From: an uncultured Clostridia bacterium
GTDB taxonomy: Bacteria; Bacillota; Clostridia; Oscillospirales; CAG-272
Reading direction: 5' to 3'
Assembly (NCBI GenBank): GCA_944381085.1
Contig: CALWJX010000021.1
Coordinates: forward strand, 1-44,356
DNA: 44,356 bases
Part shown: positions 15,617-23,769 of the stretch, in pieces
Position numbering within the stretch: the first letter of the stretch is position 1
How the letters are laid out: each line of letters opens with the position of its first letter
Translations under genes and position numbers: made by a program
Notes under the pieces: generated by a model
Seen by the model: only the letters and a program-made list of their open reading frames with translations
What the model was told of the DNA's origin: nothing
Database searches by the model: none

Positions 15617-18199
15617 ATGAAAAAGAAAATAACTCTTGGTATTCTGGCGCATGTCGACGCGGGAAAAACCACACTTTCGGAAGCGCTTCTTTATATTTCG
15701 GGCAAATTAAGAACACCGGGGCGTGTAGACCACAAAAATACATTTCTCGACACATATCCGATCGAGAGAGAACGCGGCATCACGGTTTTTTCAAAACAGG
15801 CTCGTTTTTCAACTCCGAACAGCGATATCATACTGCTTGACACACCCGGTCACGAGGACTTTTCGACCGAAGCCGAACGCACATTGTCTCTGCTCGACTA
15901 CGCAATTCTGGTAGTAAGCGGTACGGACGGCGTGCAAAACCACACTCGTACCCTTTGGACGTTGCTTGAGCACTATGGAGTTCCCGTATTTATTTTTATC
16001 AACAAAACCGACATAACAACAAAATCGGAAGAAGAACTGGAATCGCAAATAAGCGGTCTGCTTTCCCCTTTGTGCGTCTCACTTAAAGAAAATCAGCCGA
16101 AGCACGACTTGGACGAAAAACTGGCGCTTTTAAACGAGGACTTTTTTGAAAGCTTTCTTTCGTCAGAGCCGATTAAAGATAGCGAAATTGCAAAACTTAT
16201 CGGAACACGGAAATTATTTCCCTGCCTGTACGGGTCGGCGCTTAAAATGACCGGAATTGATTTTTTAATCGATACAATTGACAAATATACGCTTAATCCG
16301 GCTTATGACGGAGAAAAATTCGGGGCTAAGGTATATAAGATATCAAATGCCGGCGCGTTACGTCTGACATATATGAAAATAACGGGCGGCAGTCTGTCGG
16401 TACGGGACGAGCTTCCTTACAGGTCCGCCGACAGGAAGGAACACACCGAAAAGGTGAGTTTAATAAGACTGTATTCGGGTGAAAAATACAAGCAGGTTGA
16501 TTCGGTATCGGCGGGGGAGATCTGTGCCGTCGGCGGTCTTTCCTCAACATATATAGGACAGGGGCTGGGGGAAGAAAGCAACTCTCAAAAGCCTGTCATA
16601 GAACCGGTGCTGTCATATCGAATAAAACTTCCCCCCGAATGTGACCCTATAGTATATTTTCCGAAGCTTAAAGAGCTTGAAGAGGAAGAACCGTCTCTTC
16701 ATCTGTATTGGAACGAGGAACTGAGGCAGGTTGAAGCCGGGTTGATGGGAGACATGCAGACAGACCTGTTGAAGAGAATGATATCGGAACGGTTTGCGAT
16801 AAGCTGTGAAATAGATACCGGGAAAATTCTGTACAAAGAAAAAATCGCCAAAAAAGCACTGGGGATAGGCCACTACGAACCGCTGCGGCACTATGCGGAA
16901 GTACAGCTTTTGCTTGAGCCTCAACCAAAGGGTACCGGACTTGTTTTTGACACCCGATTTTCGGAATACATCCCGGATACCAATTGGCAAAGACAGATAT
17001 TGTCGGTTTTATACGAAAAAAAGCACCGAGGGATTCTGACCGGAGCGGAATTGACCGATACAAAAATAACCTTGGTGGCTGAACGCTCTCATCCCAAGCA
17101 CACCGAAGGCGGCGACTTCCGGGAAGCGACCCTGCGCGCGGTGCGTCAGGGCCTTATGAAGGCAGGCTGCGTTTTGCTGGAACCGTACTATAAATTCAGA
17201 ATCCAGGTTCCTAACTCCTCGTTGGGACGCACGATGTCAGATTTGCGGATGAAAGCCGCCGAATTTGAAACCGAATCCACGGACAGCGAGATTACCGTAC
17301 TGCGCGGAAGAGCTCCGGTCGCAAATTTGCAAGGATACACACGAGAGCTTGTCTCATATACCTCAGGACGAGGCAAAATGTCCTGCACAATTGACGGATA
17401 TGAGACCTGCCACAATCAGAATGAAATTGTAAATTCTATCGGATATAATCCGGAAGCCGATATCACAGACACACCGCACTCGGTGTTCTGCGCTCACGGA
17501 GCCGGGTTTACCGTAACGTGGAAAGATGTGGACAAATACAAGCATATTGACTGTCAGGTACCGTTCGACTCTTTAGCCGAAGCTATAATTCCTAACCTTA
17601 ACAGACTCAAAAACAGATATCATCTTGATGACAAAGAGCTTGAGACAATTATGCTGAGGGAATTCGGACCCATTAAGCGCAGAAAATACAGTGAACCAAA
17701 AGTGATTTCCGCCGAAAAAGACAAAAAATCGGATAAAAACCGCCGCAATACTCAAAACCGAATGCTTATCGTAGACGGATATAATGTCATTCACTCCTGG
17801 GAATCCTTAAGTGACATCGCGAAATTCAGCCTTGAAAAAGCGCGGGAAACCCTGATGGACATTTTAAGCAGCTATGTGGCTTATACAAAAACAGAGCTTG
17901 TCCTTGTGTTTGATGCGTATCTCGTAAAGGACGGTCAGGGCTCAGATTTCCTCAAAGACGGCTATCGGGTTGTTTTTACCAAGCAGGACCAGACCGCGGA
18001 CACTTTTATTGAAAAAATGATGCATGAATTGGGACCCGATTATAATATACGGGTCGTGACATCAGACCGCCTTCTGCAATTTTCCGCCGTACATTCGGGC
18101 ATCCTTCGGATGACGGCTAAAGAATTTGAAGCAGAGGTCACCTCGGTGGGCAACGAAATAACCGAGTTTGTAAATAAACTTGCGGAAAACAATGGCTGA
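15617..18199 (+). CDS. Tet(M)-like ribosome-protection GTPase fused to a C-terminal NYN (Rae1/YacP-like) nuclease
   Basis: The start is the ATG at 15617, after AAGGAGG with 7-8 base spacing; an upstream ATG at 15548 has no binding site. 860 residues, about 220 more than Tet(M). GTPase domain: AHVDAGKTT (11-19), DTPGH (75-79), NKTD (129-132). EF-G-like domains II-V follow to about 640. In domain IV the Tet(M) loop YSPVSTPADFR is replaced by RSHPKHTEGGDFR, so the residues that displace tetracycline are not kept. A Lys/Arg-rich linker (about 670-712) leads to an NYN/PIN nuclease domain (714-860) with acidic residues D720, D766, D795 and D817, as in Rae1, which cuts mRNA in the ribosomal A site. 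Likely role: GTP-dependent action on stalled ribosomes combined with mRNA cleavage (inference). Confidence 0.85.
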   Translation: MKKKITLGILAHVDAGKTTLSEALLYISGKLRTPGRVDHKNTFLDTYPIERERGITVFSKQARFSTPNSDIILLDTPGHEDFSTEAERTLSLLDYAILVVSGTDGVQNHTRTLWTLLEHYGVPVFIFINKTDITTKSEEELESQISGLLSPLCVSLKENQPKHDLDEKLALLNEDFFESFLSSEPIKDSEIAKLIGTRKLFPCLYGSALKMTGIDFLIDTIDKYTLNPAYDGEKFGAKVYKISNAGALRLTYMKITGGSLSVRDELPYRSADRKEHTEKVSLIRLYSGEKYKQVDSVSAGEICAVGGLSSTYIGQGLGEESNSQKPVIEPVLSYRIKLPPECDPIVYFPKLKELEEEEPSLHLYWNEELRQVEAGLMGDMQTDLLKRMISERFAISCEIDTGKILYKEKIAKKALGIGHYEPLRHYAEVQLLLEPQPKGTGLVFDTRFSEYIPDTNWQRQILSVLYEKKHRGILTGAELTDTKITLVAERSHPKHTEGGDFREATLRAVRQGLMKAGCVLLEPYYKFRIQVPNSSLGRTMSDLRMKAAEFETESTDSEITVLRGRAPVANLQGYTRELVSYTSGRGKMSCTIDGYETCHNQNEIVNSIGYNPEADITDTPHSVFCAHGAGFTVTWKDVDKYKHIDCQVPFDSLAEAIIPNLNRLKNRYHLDDKELETIMLREFGPIKRRKYSEPKVISAEKDKKSDKNRRNTQNRMLIVDGYNVIHSWESLSDIAKFSLEKARETLMDILSSYVAYTKTELVLVFDAYLVKDGQGSDFLKDGYRVVFTKQDQTADTFIEKMMHELGPDYNIRVVTSDRLLQFSAVHSGILRMTAKEFEAEVTSVGNEITEFVNKLAENNG

Positions 18200-18410
18200 A
18201 TATATAAAAATAAGATGAACTTCCTATCCTTTTGGGTTCATATCATTTTAGTACATAAATTTTTGAATAATTTTTTTGTTTTTTGTAAATAATATTTTGT
18301 TTGACACAATCGGTCTAAAACTCCGTTATGTCGTTTCACGAATTGGCACGGGTTTTTGAAAAAACGGCAATCTCAAATTTGATAAACTTTTTTCATCATA
18401 GCGGATTTTG
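18200..18410. other. AT-rich spacer before the HEPN cassette
   Basis: No gene or clear terminator was found. A weak ATGAAC/GTTCAT hairpin lies near 18214-18235. Base composition drops sharply in GC here, which may mark the left edge of acquired DNA. Confidence 0.4.
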
Positions 18411-18460
18411 TTGACATTTTTCGCAATATATGATACAATTCTGCCAGAAGTAGAATTGTA
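18411..18460 (+). promoter_or_regulatory. Promoter P1 of the HEPN cassette with an overlapping operator
   Basis: TTGACA (18411-18416), a 17-base spacer, TACAAT (18434-18439). The -10 is also the left arm of a perfect inverted repeat, TACAATTCT (18434-18442) / AGAATTGTA (18452-18460), centre spacing 9. A repressor on this site would block P1. The XRE domain of the first gene is the obvious candidate. Confidence 0.75.
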
Positions 18461-18507
18461 TTGTGTTTATTCAAAAACAGAAAAAGCCCACATCAACGAG
18501 ATGTAGG

Positions 18508-18536
18508 TTTACATTTTTTCGAACTTGTGATAGAAT
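18508..18536 (+). promoter_or_regulatory. Promoter P2 of the HEPN cassette
   Basis: TTTACA (18508-18513), a 17-base spacer, TAGAAT (18531-18536), followed by a short leader with AGGAGG before the ATG at 18564. It lies downstream of the inverted-repeat operator of P1. Confidence 0.6.
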
Positions 18537-18563
18537 TATATCAACAAAACACAGGAGGATACT

Positions 18564-20411
18564 ATGGAACTGTTTGATAAAAAACATAGCATAGGAAAAG
18601 CTATTGCCACTCTTAGAAAAGAAAAAGGATGGACACAAGTGGAGCTTGCCGAAAAATTGCAAGTAAGCGACAAGGCTGTTAGTAAGTGGGAAAAGGATGA
18701 TGCTTTTCCGAGTGTGGAGTTCTTTCCCGCACTTGCGGAATTGTTTGATGTAAGCATTGATTATCTTATGACCGGTAAAAAGCCTGAACCAGAGGTGGTT
18801 ACTATGTCGAAAGCCGAGCTGTGTGCCAAAAATAACAAGCCTGCTTTGGTAAAAGAGATAGATTGTACGCATAGGGATGAAAACGGAAAGACTCTGATTG
18901 ATTATATCGTAAAATATGAGTGTCTTGATGTTTTTGTTGAACTATGCACGATCAATAAAAACAACATCAGCAAATTCAAAATTGCGGATGCTGTAAAATT
19001 CTGTATTTTATCGAACAGACTCGACTTGTTAACTAAAGTAGCTTTTCAACTCAATTCAAATGTTCGCTATGAATTTGATACGGCTAAAGACATCTTGGGC
19101 TTATTACCCGAAGGTGCATTAGAGCATTTTGGAAATAAGCAAGGTATAGATAGATATGCGTGCATCCTCCCGGATGCTTTCTTTAAAATGCTTTTAACAG
19201 ACAAGAGAATAATGAAAGACACTCTTGATTTTATTTTGGGCACACAAGCTAACAGAAAGTGCGTTTGGTATCATGCGTTTCCTTATTTGATTCATCAGTG
19301 CTATGAGAATGACAATAAGGAAATGTTATCTCGACTTTTAACGATTACTAAAGATAATAATGATTATGCTTATTCCAACTTGACAAACAATCAGAATTAT
19401 GCATTTAATTATTTCTTCATCGGATTCTATAATTCTAAAGACGGTCACGGTCTTGTTAGAATTTTAGAAAAAACAACGAAGCTTGCTCTTGATAGAGGAG
19501 ATTTCGAACTTGTTGCCAATTTCAACGCCATAAACAGTGCTATAATTAAATATCAGAGTTCCTTCAAGTGCTATGTGGCATCCAGCGATGAAATCAGAAT
19601 AGCAAAACTGAAATTGGATAAATCCGTATCCGCCACGGATGTTGCAATACAATCTACCATACATAATGGTATTGTTTGTATCGATGAACTGATAGCGATT
19701 AATGATTTCAATATCTTCAAGAACACACTGACAAAATATCCAATCCATATTGTTGAAGTGTTAATGAACAAGCTCCAAAACAACAAGTTGAGAGAAATTT
19801 ATCAGTTTGCTGTTGATGAAAACGATTCTTCTTTGGCTACTATGATTATCAAAGAAGATATTGAAGGTGCAAAAAAGCACATAGCTACATATTGGCGCGC
19901 TGATAAGTATAATATCAATTCTAAACATCTTTTCATACTCAAAAACAATTGTCGTATTAATTTTTACTCCACCACCAGATCTTACAACGAATATAAAACG
20001 ATTGATTCCATTCTTGCTTTTATTGAAGAATGCAAACAACGTATTATCAACGATCTTTCTTTGAAATTGGATAAAGAAAAAACTACGGGAGAGTTAACAC
20101 GAGAATATTTCTTGAATTTGTTGGCCAAGGGCGATATGGAAATGCTGATTATCAAGCTTTGCGTTCGCCTCGAAGCAATTTTGCGTTGTGATTATCACTA
20201 TGAAGGCGATTTTGTAAAAATGATTGATCAGTACTGTTCCACATTTAACACGTGCGATGACGAAGACAACAATTACGATCCTCATACGCCTCGACTTCTT
20301 CATAAGTTGAGAATGATGCGAAATGGCATTGTACATTCCGAAAAATGCAATGAAAAGTTAAGTGTTAACGAGCTTCAAGAATGCATTGATCATATTTGCA
20401 AAATGGGATAA
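18564..20411 (+). CDS. XRE-type regulator fused to helical repeats and a C-terminal HEPN domain
   Basis: 615 residues, cytosolic. The N-terminal XRE helix-turn-helix (about 8-70) has WTQVELAEKLQVSDKAVSKWE. A long helical region follows (about 100-480), starting with an ankyrin-like repeat (NGKTLIDYIVKYECLDVFVEL). The C-terminal region (about 515-615) ends with R586-N-G-I-V-H591, the R-x4-H motif of HEPN ribonucleases, including the usual polar residue after Arg. Such domains cut RNA in toxin-antitoxin and abortive-infection systems. AGGAGG lies 7 bases before the ATG. It is the first gene of a tight three-gene operon (11-bp and 3-bp gaps). Codons end in A/T more often than in neighbours. It may bind its own operator. 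RNase activity and the DNA site are inferred. Confidence 0.65.
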   Translation: MELFDKKHSIGKAIATLRKEKGWTQVELAEKLQVSDKAVSKWEKDDAFPSVEFFPALAELFDVSIDYLMTGKKPEPEVVTMSKAELCAKNNKPALVKEIDCTHRDENGKTLIDYIVKYECLDVFVELCTINKNNISKFKIADAVKFCILSNRLDLLTKVAFQLNSNVRYEFDTAKDILGLLPEGALEHFGNKQGIDRYACILPDAFFKMLLTDKRIMKDTLDFILGTQANRKCVWYHAFPYLIHQCYENDNKEMLSRLLTITKDNNDYAYSNLTNNQNYAFNYFFIGFYNSKDGHGLVRILEKTTKLALDRGDFELVANFNAINSAIIKYQSSFKCYVASSDEIRIAKLKLDKSVSATDVAIQSTIHNGIVCIDELIAINDFNIFKNTLTKYPIHIVEVLMNKLQNNKLREIYQFAVDENDSSLATMIIKEDIEGAKKHIATYWRADKYNINSKHLFILKNNCRINFYSTTRSYNEYKTIDSILAFIEECKQRIINDLSLKLDKEKTTGELTREYFLNLLAKGDMEMLIIKLCVRLEAILRCDYHYEGDFVKMIDQYCSTFNTCDDEDNNYDPHTPRLLHKLRMMRNGIVHSEKCNEKLSVNELQECIDHICKMG

Positions 20412-20422
20412 GGAGAACGGTT

Positions 20423-21145
20423 ATGGATAAATATCAAGAATACATATTTAAGACTTCTCGCAGTTATTATGGCTTATCTGTTTGTGGTAAATCCACATTA
20501 GAAAAGGTTGTTTTTGATGACAAAATCATATTCAAACAAAATGACGATATAACGGTTTCGGATTATATTCTTTATATCGCTAATATTGGATTTGAGAATG
20601 TGTTTGCAATTGTTGGAACAAAAGAAACGCCTTTGGCTCAAGAACTTGATCTTGTAGGCTCATCTCCTAAAAGCGGAAATCAAAACAGATTCTTTTTGCC
20701 GATTAGTTTTGATAACAAAATAGACGCTATTAAAATTGTCTTCAAAAACAATTTGGCGGATAATTTGATTTTCCCTGTTATTTATGAGGAAGCCGATAAG
20801 GAAAAATATTATGCCAAAAAGGAACAAGAACGCAAGGATGGATTGCTGAAAGCTGCTTCTATTAAAGTTTCTGCAGGCATCGACTTAGTAAATATTTACT
20901 TCCAACCTTGTTGCGAACAGTATACAAGAACTGAAATTGTTCTTTGTAAGGATAATATGATGCTTGCAAAATACAAGGTAGACGAAGAAACATTTTTCAA
21001 ATCTATAAATGGTTTGGCTTATGGTAAATACGAGTTTATCTTGAAACAATTCGATGATAAAGGAAATATTCTTTTGGAAACGGATAAAATGCAATTTTCG
21101 TTGTCAAGACCGAATTATGGCGGTAGATTCACCGTAATTGGTTGA
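20423..21145 (+). CDS. Unrecognised beta-sandwich protein of the HEPN cassette
   Basis: The start is the ATG at 20423, preceded by AAGGAG; an earlier in-frame ATG at 20396 lies inside the previous gene and lacks a binding site. 240 residues, no signal peptide or membrane segment. The pattern of short alternating hydrophobic stretches suggests two beta-sandwich domains (about 10-125 and 150-235), joined by a charged helix rich in Lys/Glu (about 126-150). The second resembles an Ig/fibronectin-type fold. I recognise no catalytic motif. Its position between two HEPN proteins with near-zero gaps suggests a sensor, adaptor or neutralising partner, which is inference. Confidence 0.5.
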   Translation: MDKYQEYIFKTSRSYYGLSVCGKSTLEKVVFDDKIIFKQNDDITVSDYILYIANIGFENVFAIVGTKETPLAQELDLVGSSPKSGNQNRFFLPISFDNKIDAIKIVFKNNLADNLIFPVIYEEADKEKYYAKKEQERKDGLLKAASIKVSAGIDLVNIYFQPCCEQYTRTEIVLCKDNMMLAKYKVDEETFFKSINGLAYGKYEFILKQFDDKGNILLETDKMQFSLSRPNYGGRFTVIG

Positions 21146-21148
21146 TTT

Positions 21149-21706
21149 ATGAAAGAGCTTTTTACTATACAATTCAATTCTGATATTTCTAAAGGCAACG
21201 ATGCTGTTCGAATTTCGTTTTATGCCAATATAGGTTTCTTCATTGAAGTTTCACAAATGTTTGAGTTCAATTTGAGAAAACTTATATGTTACGAAAGATC
21301 TGTTAAGGAGATAGAACAGGGCGAGATCTCCAAAGAAAATGTCGAGCGAATTTGTGCTAAATATGATCAATACTATGATGATACGTATTTGAAGAAGCCA
21401 AAATTTACTTTAGGAAAGCTCATCTCGGAGTCAAAAATAGATTCTTCAATCACCAAAGAGTTTTTCGATTTTCTTGAAGAATTGAACGATTTTAGAGTAA
21501 ATCTTGTTCACAAGATTTTTCAAAACAATATTGTCCGTCACAATTTCGATTCTGCGGAATTTGTTCTCGAATATACTAACAAACGAATCATTCCTATAAC
21601 GAACAAAGCGATTGAAATCAATCAAGCCATGATAGGAATAATTGATTTGTATCGTGATGATTTACATGATTACAAATCTCGAGTGGGAATTCCATTACCA
21701 AATTAA
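21149..21706 (+). CDS. HEPN-domain protein, third gene of the cassette
   Basis: 185 residues, all-helical by appearance. R116-V-N-L-V-H121 within LNDFRVNLVHKIF gives the R-x4-H of HEPN domains. The preceding KFTLGKLISES stretch fits the family layout of a helix pair ahead of the motif. The residue after Arg is Val rather than the usual Asn/Asp/His, so catalysis could be weak or lost. That would fit a partner or antitoxin-like role beside the canonical motif of the first gene. The gap to the previous gene is 3 bp and no ribosome binding site is evident, so translational coupling is likely. It ends 81 bp from the 3' end of rnpB, which faces it. Confidence 0.6.
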   Translation: MKELFTIQFNSDISKGNDAVRISFYANIGFFIEVSQMFEFNLRKLICYERSVKEIEQGEISKENVERICAKYDQYYDDTYLKKPKFTLGKLISESKIDSSITKEFFDFLEELNDFRVNLVHKIFQNNIVRHNFDSAEFVLEYTNKRIIPITNKAIEINQAMIGIIDLYRDDLHDYKSRVGIPLPN

Positions 21707-21787
21707 ATAGCAAGCATCCTTCACATACAAATGAACTGCCCCAAATTGCGTGGACGACACAAAACCCCTCGCGGCAGAAAAATAAAA

Positions 21788-22147
21788 AAGCTCCGTCTGT
21801 AAGCCGGGTTCTGTCTTGAACGGTCATCAATCTTTGCCATGCGTCGCCGCATGGCTCTGCCTTTCGACATGCCATCCGGAATATTTTCCATACGGAAAAG
21901 GTCGGGCAGACACTTCTTTCCGGATGTTGCTTCGGATAGGGTTTACAGCAAACTCATGTTACCATGAGAGTGGGTGAGCTCTTACCTCGCCTTTCCATCC
22001 TTACCGTAAAACGGCGGTTTATTTCTGTTGCACTTTCCCGGCGGTTACCCGCGGCTGACGTTATCAGCTATCCTGCCCTTTGAAGCCCGGACTTTCCTCA
22101 CGCAAATACCTTGCGGCACAATCGCGCGCGACCGTTCGGCGGAGCTT
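21788..22147 (-). ncRNA. rnpB: RNase P RNA
   Basis: Catalytic RNA that matures tRNA 5' ends. On the minus strand the P1 helix is formed by AAGCTCCG at the 5' end (22147-22140) and CGGAGCTT at the 3' end (21795-21788). The universal GAGGAAAGTCCGGGCT (P4 region) lies near 22101-22086, AGAGCTCACC lies internally, and ACAGAACCCGGCTTAC lies near the 3' end. A T-run after P1 (TTTTTTATTTTT) acts as terminator. The length of 360 is normal for a bacterial type A-like molecule. Confidence 0.95.
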
Positions 22148-22155
22148 GTACCTTT

Positions 22156-22184
22156 ATTATATCATTCAAATCGGAAAATGTCAA
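22156..22184 (-). promoter_or_regulatory. rnpB promoter
   Basis: On the minus strand: TTGACA (22184-22179), a 17-base spacer, TATAAT (22161-22156). The expected start, about 7 bases on, matches the 5' end of RNase P RNA. Confidence 0.9.
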
Positions 22185-22247
22185 GCGCTAAAATTTTCGG
22201 AAGTGATAAAATACGGCGACAAACCTACGCAAATGCGGCGGCTTCTA

Positions 22248-22276
22248 TTGACATTTAATCGGTTTTATGGTAATAT
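22248..22276 (+). promoter_or_regulatory. rimO-pgsA promoter
   Basis: TTGACA (22248-22253), a 17-base spacer, TAATAT (22271-22276); divergent from the rnpB promoter. The leader is about 100 bases. Confidence 0.75.
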
Positions 22277-22343
22277 AGTAACGTAAAACCACACAGTGCG
22301 TAAGTTGATTCTTACCCGACTGCTCCGTATAATTTTATTGCAC

Positions 22344-22363
22344 ACCGCGTCTTCGCGGTTTTT
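22344..22363 (+). terminator. Terminator-like hairpin inside the rimO leader
   Basis: ACCGCG (22344-22349), loop TCTT, CGCGGT (22354-22359), then TTTT. It sits after the promoter and just before the ribosome binding site, so it could attenuate the operon. An upstream GTAAG/CTTAC hairpin (about 22302-22317) may be part of a switch. Confidence 0.4.
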
Positions 22364-22381
22364 GAAAGGGTCTGACAATAA

Positions 22382-23743
22382 ATGAAAATAGGATTTATAT
22401 CACTCGGCTGCCCGAAAAACCAACTCGACACCGAGGTAATGCTGCACGAGGTCGTGTCCGCCGGTCACGAGATAACACCGGATGAGACCGAAGCCGACAT
22501 CGTGATAATAAACACCTGCGCTTTCATAGAATCCGCCAAGAAAGAATCCATAGACAACATTTTAGACATAGCATGGCTGAAAAAGCACGGAAAGCTCAAG
22601 GCAATAATCGTCACCGGATGCATGGCTGAAAGATACGGAAAAGAAGTGCTCGCCGAATTTCCCGAAGTCGACGCGGTATTGGGAGTCGGCAGTATTCATC
22701 ACATCACACAGGCTATACAGTCAGTTTCGGAGAATATGAAAAAATACGGCAAAAATACCGACAACAGATATTTTTCATGCGAAGACAAAAATACCGTTGC
22801 CCTGGGAGGTGACAGGATTCTCACAACTCCCGACTACATGGCTTATCTCAAAATTGCCGAGGGCTGCGACAACAGGTGTACTTACTGCGCCATTCCCTAC
22901 ATACGAGGAAAGTTCCGCAGCCGCCCCATGGAAGACCTTATAAAGGAAGCAAAGGAACTCGAAGAGATCGGCGTCAAGGAGCTTACGATAGTGGCTCAGG
23001 ACACCACAAAATACGGTATAGACCTGTACGGAAAATACTGTCTTGACGAGCTGTTAAAGCAGATAACCGAAAATACAAACATACCGTGGATAAGAGTTTT
23101 GTACTGCTATCCCGACAAAATAACCGACGGACTGATAGAACAGTTTAAAAACAACCCAAAAGTACTAAAGTACATTGACCTTCCGCTTCAGCACATCAGC
23201 GACAGCGTTCTCAAACGGATGAACCGCCGCGGAGACAGCGCGCTTATCAAAAATACAATCGACAAGCTCAGAAGCAATGTCCCCGGAATCGTGATACGCA
23301 CGACTTTTATCGTAGGCTTTCCGGGTGAGACCGAGGAAGATTTTGACGAGCTCGCCGGTTTTATGAAAGAAACCCGGTTTGAGCACGCCGGAGTATTTGC
23401 GTATTCCAGAGAGGACGGCACCCCGGCTTATGACTTTGAAGACCAGATAGACGAACAGGTAAAGCAGGACAGAATGGACATTCTGATGAAGATGCAGCTT
23501 GAGATAAATTACGAGCAAAATCAGAATATGATAGGAAAAACCGTAAATGTAATCTGCGAGGACTACGACCCTGTCAGCGAATCATACTACGGCCGCGGTG
23601 AGGCGGACGCCCCTGAAATTGACGGAAAAATTTTCTTTAAATCGGACATAAAAACCGCCCCCGGAACATTCGTTAAAGTAAAGATACGGAAAGTTGTGGA
23701 CTATGACCTCTTCGGATATGCCGTAAACTCTTCAAACGCTTAA
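22382..23743 (+). CDS. rimO: Ribosomal protein uS12 methylthiotransferase RimO
   Basis: 453 residues, full length. Radical-SAM enzyme that adds a methylthio group to an Asp of ribosomal protein S12. The N-terminal UPF0004 domain holds the auxiliary cluster cysteines C10, C46 and C80. The radical-SAM motif CDNRCTYC gives C162, C166 and C169. A TRAM domain closes the protein (about 380-450). SLGCPKNQLD near the N-terminus separates RimO from MiaB. Start with AAAGGG about 11 bases upstream. It is co-transcribed with pgsA 26 bp downstream, a pairing common in Clostridia. Confidence 0.95.
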   Translation: MKIGFISLGCPKNQLDTEVMLHEVVSAGHEITPDETEADIVIINTCAFIESAKKESIDNILDIAWLKKHGKLKAIIVTGCMAERYGKEVLAEFPEVDAVLGVGSIHHITQAIQSVSENMKKYGKNTDNRYFSCEDKNTVALGGDRILTTPDYMAYLKIAEGCDNRCTYCAIPYIRGKFRSRPMEDLIKEAKELEEIGVKELTIVAQDTTKYGIDLYGKYCLDELLKQITENTNIPWIRVLYCYPDKITDGLIEQFKNNPKVLKYIDLPLQHISDSVLKRMNRRGDSALIKNTIDKLRSNVPGIVIRTTFIVGFPGETEEDFDELAGFMKETRFEHAGVFAYSREDGTPAYDFEDQIDEQVKQDRMDILMKMQLEINYEQNQNMIGKTVNVICEDYDPVSESYYGRGEADAPEIDGKIFFKSDIKTAPGTFVKVKIRKVVDYDLFGYAVNSSNA

Positions 23744-23769
23744 AAACACGCAATGAAAGGCTAAAAGAT

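Noticed and set aside
15617..18199. Genuine tetracycline-resistance gene
   Set aside because: The drug-displacing loop is not conserved and the protein has a nuclease fusion, so a resistance label is not supported by sequence.
18200..21787. Prophage or integrative element around the HEPN cassette
   Set aside because: No integrase, structural genes or flanking direct repeats; only a compositional shift is visible.
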